Source: an uncultured Clostridia bacterium (GTDB lineage: Bacteria > Bacillota > Clostridia > UBA1381). From it: 9,163 bases of DNA. Of the stretch, positions 5,854 through 9,163 are shown piece after piece. Every line of letters starts with the position of its first letter. Position 1 is the first letter of the stretch. The stretch is taken from contig CAJUFV010000027.1 of the NCBI GenBank assembly GCA_910585795.1, positions 1 through 9,163 on the forward strand. The letters are read 5' to 3'. Both the position numbers and the translations under genes were made by a program. The notes below the pieces were generated by a model that was not told the origin of the DNA, searched no databases, and worked only from the letters and a program-made list of their open reading frames with translations.

Positions 5854-7140
5854 ATGATGAGTATGGAATTATTAACAACATCGGTAGATTGCTTCTGGCT
5901 GTTTTTCGGCGGTGTGCTGGTGTTTTTTATGCAGACAGGTTTCACAATGGTTGAGGCGGGCTTTACAAGAAGTAAAAATACAGGTAATATTATAATGAAG
6001 AACATAGTGGATTTTATGTTCGGTTCTATTATTTATTGGGTCATTGGTTATGGGCTTATGTACGGAGAAGGAAACGGCTTTATAGGTATTCCGTTCGGAG
6101 ATATGTTTATGAATGGTATGGCCGGCGCGGGAAATGTTGATTATACGGCTTTGTTTTTTCAAACTGTATTCTGTGCTACATCAGCGACTATTGTTTCAGG
6201 GGCAATGGCTGAAAGAACGAATTTTAAGGCATATTGCATATACAGTGCGGCTATTTCATTATTTATATATCCAATTGCGGGACATTGGGTATGGGGCGGC
6301 GGTTGGCTGTCGAAGCTTGGATTTCATGATTTTGCCGGTTCGGCAATTGTACATATGCTTGGGGGTACGCTGTCCTTTGTAGGAGCGGCAATTTTAGGCC
6401 CTAGAATCGGCAAGTATACAAAAGATGGAAAGACCAATGCTATTTTGGGACATAATATTCTTATCGGTGCTCTTGGAGTGTTGATTTTGTGGGTAGGCTG
6501 GTTTGGATTCAACCCGGCGTCAACCGGCAGACTTTCAGACGGCGGTGTGCAGACAGCCGCCAAGGTATTCATTACGACAAATCTGGCAGCATGCGCGGCA
6601 GCGATGGCATCTATGTTTTTTACATGGTTTCGTTATGGTAAGCCGGATGTTTCGATGACTCTGAACGGTATTTTGGGAGGGCTTGTAGCAGTTACGGCAT
6701 CCTGTGACCTTGTATCTCCGTTTGCGTCTGTTATAATCGGTGTTGTAGGAGGTGTGCTTATGTGTCTTGCGATTCCGTTTATCGACACGAAGCTGAGAAT
6801 AGATGACCCTGTAGGAGCGGTCAGTGTACACGGAATATGTGGATTATGGGGAACTCTTGCCGTAGGATTGTTTGCCAGTGACTCAACTGCCGGCGCGGAA
6901 ATGATGGGATTATTTTACGGAGGCGGTTTCAGAACATTGGGGATTCAGGCGCTTGGAGCAACGGCATTGATTTTATGGGCCGCGATTATCGGAGGATTTT
7001 TCTTCTTCATACTTAATAAGGCTGGACTCTTGCGCGCTAAGTCGCGCGAAGAGGTTGAGGGACTTGACTCTACGGAGCATGGTCTTGCATCGGCTTATCC
7101 TGATTTTGTGACAACATCAAACGAGAAAAAGTCAATGTAA
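5854..7140 (+). CDS. amtB: Ammonium transporter (Amt family)
   Basis: Trimeric inner-membrane channel/transporter for ammonium; 428 residues. The first of two adjacent ATG codons is used, with GGGAGGG about 9 bases upstream. Hydrophobic segments run through the protein, consistent with the usual 11 membrane helices. No cleavable signal peptide is evident. Landmarks aligned to E. coli AmtB: gate Phe102/Phe106 in FFQTVF, Trp147 in WVWGGG, Asp159 and pore His167 in DFAGSAIVH, Phe219 and Ser223 in WFGFNPAS, and the second pore His326 in VHGICG. All key pore residues are present. The C-terminal tail (about 392-428, with GLDSTEHG) is the cytoplasmic part that contacts P-II in homologues. It is co-transcribed with glnB and is likely shut by it. 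Confidence 0.97.
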   Translation: MMSMELLTTSVDCFWLFFGGVLVFFMQTGFTMVEAGFTRSKNTGNIIMKNIVDFMFGSIIYWVIGYGLMYGEGNGFIGIPFGDMFMNGMAGAGNVDYTALFFQTVFCATSATIVSGAMAERTNFKAYCIYSAAISLFIYPIAGHWVWGGGWLSKLGFHDFAGSAIVHMLGGTLSFVGAAILGPRIGKYTKDGKTNAILGHNILIGALGVLILWVGWFGFNPASTGRLSDGGVQTAAKVFITTNLAACAAAMASMFFTWFRYGKPDVSMTLNGILGGLVAVTASCDLVSPFASVIIGVVGGVLMCLAIPFIDTKLRIDDPVGAVSVHGICGLWGTLAVGLFASDSTAGAEMMGLFYGGGFRTLGIQALGATALILWAAIIGGFFFFILNKAGLLRAKSREEVEGLDSTEHGLASAYPDFVTTSNEKKSM

Positions 7141-7176
7141 TTTAATATAGTAATTTTCATTTGAATATTAATACTA

Positions 7177-7216
7177 CCCCCTGAAAATGACTGCTTATGT
7201 GGTTCTTTTCAGGGGG
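7177..7216. terminator. GC-rich inverted repeat after amtB, possible terminator
   Basis: CCCCCTGAAAA (7177-7187) pairs perfectly with TTTTCAGGGGG (7206-7216), an 11-bp stem with an 18-base loop that can pair further with wobbles. It lies 36 bases after the amtB stop and 171 bases beyond the rqcH stop on the other strand, so it may end both transcripts. There is no U-run on either side (AATTATAT follows on the plus strand), so it is not a classical intrinsic terminator. The rest of 7141-7387 is AT-rich, with no gene I can support. Confidence 0.45.
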
Positions 7217-7387
7217 AATTATATGTGGTTATATTATTAAATAAACTATTATGATTTCATTTTGTGTATTTACGAGCTTTAGCTTCAGAGTGTTTTTCTG
7301 AATTGGTAATGAATTAAAAAGTATCTCAATTATAATAAATTATTGTCAGGCTGTGGCTATGGTCTAAGTGTTATTTATCGTATGAAA

Positions 7388-9133
7388 TCATTCCCTTTTT
7401 AAGTCCTTGGGAGTGACATAAATAGTGTTATAATGGTCGTATATTACCATTCCAGGTTTTGCCCCATTAGGCTTTTTGACATTTTTAATCTGTGTGAAGT
7501 CAACAGGTACTTGTGATGAATCGCGTCCTTTTGAATAATATGCCGCAAGCTGAGCAGCTTCCATAATAGTGGTTTTGGGCACCTCCTTGTCGATGCCGAG
7601 CTTTATTACTGTGTGAGAACCATGTATGTTTTTAGTATGAAACCATAAATCAGAGGAGTTTGCGAAGCGAAGTGTAAGATAATCATTCTGGGAATTACTT
7701 TTTCCCACATAAATATCAAAACCATCACTGCTCACAAAGTGTAGAGGTTTTGAAGCCGACTGCTTTTGCTTCTTTGGATTTGTTTTTCTGTTAAGATAAC
7801 CCTCGTCTATAAGCTCGGAGCGGATGGCATTTAGGTCGCTTTCTGTATCAGCTGTTTCAACCGCAGCAAGAGTGCTTTCAAGATATTCAAGATCAGACCT
7901 CGCGTTTTTTATCTGCTTTGCCGCTTCAATTTCCGCTGTTTTGGCCTTATTGTATTTTTTGTAATATTTCTGCGCGTTTTGTGACGGAGTAAGCTGCGGG
8001 TCAAGCGTGATTTTAATAACCGGTGAATTATTTTCGTAGTAATTTTGTATTTCCGCTTCTTTTTGCCCTTGTTTAATTCTGTACAAATTAGCCATAATAA
8101 GATCGCCGTAAATTTTATGTCTGTCTTTTTTTTCGGAATCATTCAATGTTTTTGTCAGAATAACTAATTTTTTGGAAACACGCTCTATATTGTTTGAAAG
8201 CAGCTTTACAAGGTCGGCGCTTTTCTGACGCATTCTTTCGTGCATATCACGCGTTTTGTAAAAATTGTCAAGCAGGACATTTATACTGTCAAAGGGCTTT
8301 ATTTCAGCAAGCGATTCATATTGTTTTATTTTTATGGGACTAAAATCCATAAGCTTTCCTGATGAAATATCAATAATCATACATGGTGAAAAATCGTTAT
8401 TTTTTACAGCTTTGGCAAGCTGTACAGTTTCATATAAAATTTTATTTCGTCCGCTGTCAGTCAGCTCGCTGTTTTTTATATCTGTTCTTCCGAAAGCGCG
8501 GTGTACAATTTCGCGTGCTGTAAGAGGGCTTATTCCGGCTACAGAAGAAAGAATGGACTTGTCTGCGCTCTGAATTATCTGAGAGAAGTCTATGCTAATA
8601 CTGTCTTCAATATCAGTCAAGTCAATTTTTTTCTGGAGCGGAGGAGCGGAGTATTGAAGTCCGGGCATGAGCTGTCTTACTGAGCTTATTGTGAAATCAA
8701 TATGCTTTATACAGTCTAGAATTTTCATATCCTGATTTGTAAGTATTATATTTGAATGTCTGCCCATAATTTCTATAATAAGATATTTTGTTGTAAGGTC
8801 ACCAAATTCGTCATAGCTTTCTATAGAAAAACGGATAATACGCTCAAATCCTTCTTGTTCAATACAAGTAATTTTACCGCTGCCGATATGCTTTCTCAGA
8901 AGCATACAAAACATTGGTGCTGTTATAGGATTTTTTTTTGATATATTTGTAAAATGTACTCTGGGATGTGCCGGACTGGCTGATATAACAAGTTTATAAT
9001 TGTCTGTTACAGTACGGATATGTACTGTGATTTCATCCTTTTCCGGCTGATGTATTTTATCTATGCGTCCGTTTATAAGTTTATTCTGTAGTTCATTTAC
9101 AAGACAACGGACTGTCACTGCGTCAAATGCCAT
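7388..9133 (-). CDS. rqcH: NFACT family protein, RqcH-type ribosome quality control factor
   Basis: Bacterial homologue of Rqc2/NEMF, older name fibronectin-binding protein A (FbpA). In Bacillus, RqcH binds stalled 50S subunits with peptidyl-tRNA and recruits tRNA-Ala to add alanine tails that mark the chain for degradation. Length is full (581 residues). Order: NFACT-N domain from MAFDAVTVRCLVNEL to about 290, with EIMGRHSNIIL at 121-131; a helix-hairpin-helix-like stretch near 194-214 (SSVAGISPLTAREIV); a charged, probably coiled-coil middle (about 290-440); and NFACT-R (about 465-560) with DLWFH (495-499) and GSH (505-507). The Asp-Arg pair important in B. subtilis (D97/R98) is Glu97-Arg98 here. 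GGAGG lies 5 bases before the ATG. The promoter is probably beyond the right edge. Confidence 0.93.
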   Translation of the reverse strand: MAFDAVTVRCLVNELQNKLINGRIDKIHQPEKDEITVHIRTVTDNYKLVISASPAHPRVHFTNISKKNPITAPMFCMLLRKHIGSGKITCIEQEGFERIIRFSIESYDEFGDLTTKYLIIEIMGRHSNIILTNQDMKILDCIKHIDFTISSVRQLMPGLQYSAPPLQKKIDLTDIEDSISIDFSQIIQSADKSILSSVAGISPLTAREIVHRAFGRTDIKNSELTDSGRNKILYETVQLAKAVKNNDFSPCMIIDISSGKLMDFSPIKIKQYESLAEIKPFDSINVLLDNFYKTRDMHERMRQKSADLVKLLSNNIERVSKKLVILTKTLNDSEKKDRHKIYGDLIMANLYRIKQGQKEAEIQNYYENNSPVIKITLDPQLTPSQNAQKYYKKYNKAKTAEIEAAKQIKNARSDLEYLESTLAAVETADTESDLNAIRSELIDEGYLNRKTNPKKQKQSASKPLHFVSSDGFDIYVGKSNSQNDYLTLRFANSSDLWFHTKNIHGSHTVIKLGIDKEVPKTTIMEAAQLAAYYSKGRDSSQVPVDFTQIKNVKKPNGAKPGMVIYDHYNTIYVTPKDLKRE

Positions 9134-9163
9134 AATAACCTCCGCTTTTATTTTATAATATAA

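Noticed and set aside
7284..7302. Small hairpin TTCAGA/TCTGAA as a terminator for rqcH
   Set aside because: Only 6 bp with a 7-base loop and no U-run in the minus direction; not distinguishable from chance in AT-rich DNA.

Overview
The window carries six protein genes (one cut by the left edge), a short leader ORF and a dense set of regulatory structures. AT-rich intergenic DNA, strong AGGAGG-type ribosome binding sites, consensus TTGACA/TATAAT promoters, a P-II/AmtB pair and an NFACT-family RqcH point to a low-GC Bacillota, most likely a member of the Clostridia. The sequence alone does not fix genus or family.

Layout. 1-639 (+) is the 3' part of a DHHW/AlgJ-like SGNH-fold protein. A perfect 15-bp hairpin at 644-677 serves as a shared terminator for this gene and for the convergent carAB operon (carB 678-3890, carA 3892-4944, both minus). 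The 480-bp region 4945-5427 is a divergent control region. On the minus strand it holds a consensus promoter, a 30-codon leader ORF with its own ribosome binding site, a U-rich stretch and an intrinsic terminator, all before carA. On the plus strand it holds a perfect sigma-A promoter (with a second candidate upstream) followed by two related terminator-like hairpins before glnB (5479-5829) and amtB (5854-7140). A GC-rich inverted repeat lies in the gap between amtB and the convergent rqcH gene (7388-9133, minus).

How it fits together. AmtB imports ammonium and the P-II protein gates it according to nitrogen and energy status. Ammonium is fixed as glutamine elsewhere in the genome. CarA takes the amide nitrogen from glutamine and CarB makes carbamoyl phosphate for pyrimidines and arginine. 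The two operons therefore sit back to back at the entry and an exit of nitrogen assimilation, and both appear to be controlled by premature termination in the leader.

The most interesting parts are the two leaders. The car leader has the arrangement of the enterobacterial pyrBI/pyrE UTP-sensing attenuators rather than the PyrR type usual in Bacillota. The glnB-amtB leader has two near-copy hairpins whose arms can also pair with each other, suggesting an RNA switch. Both are inferences from sequence and need RNA-level tests.
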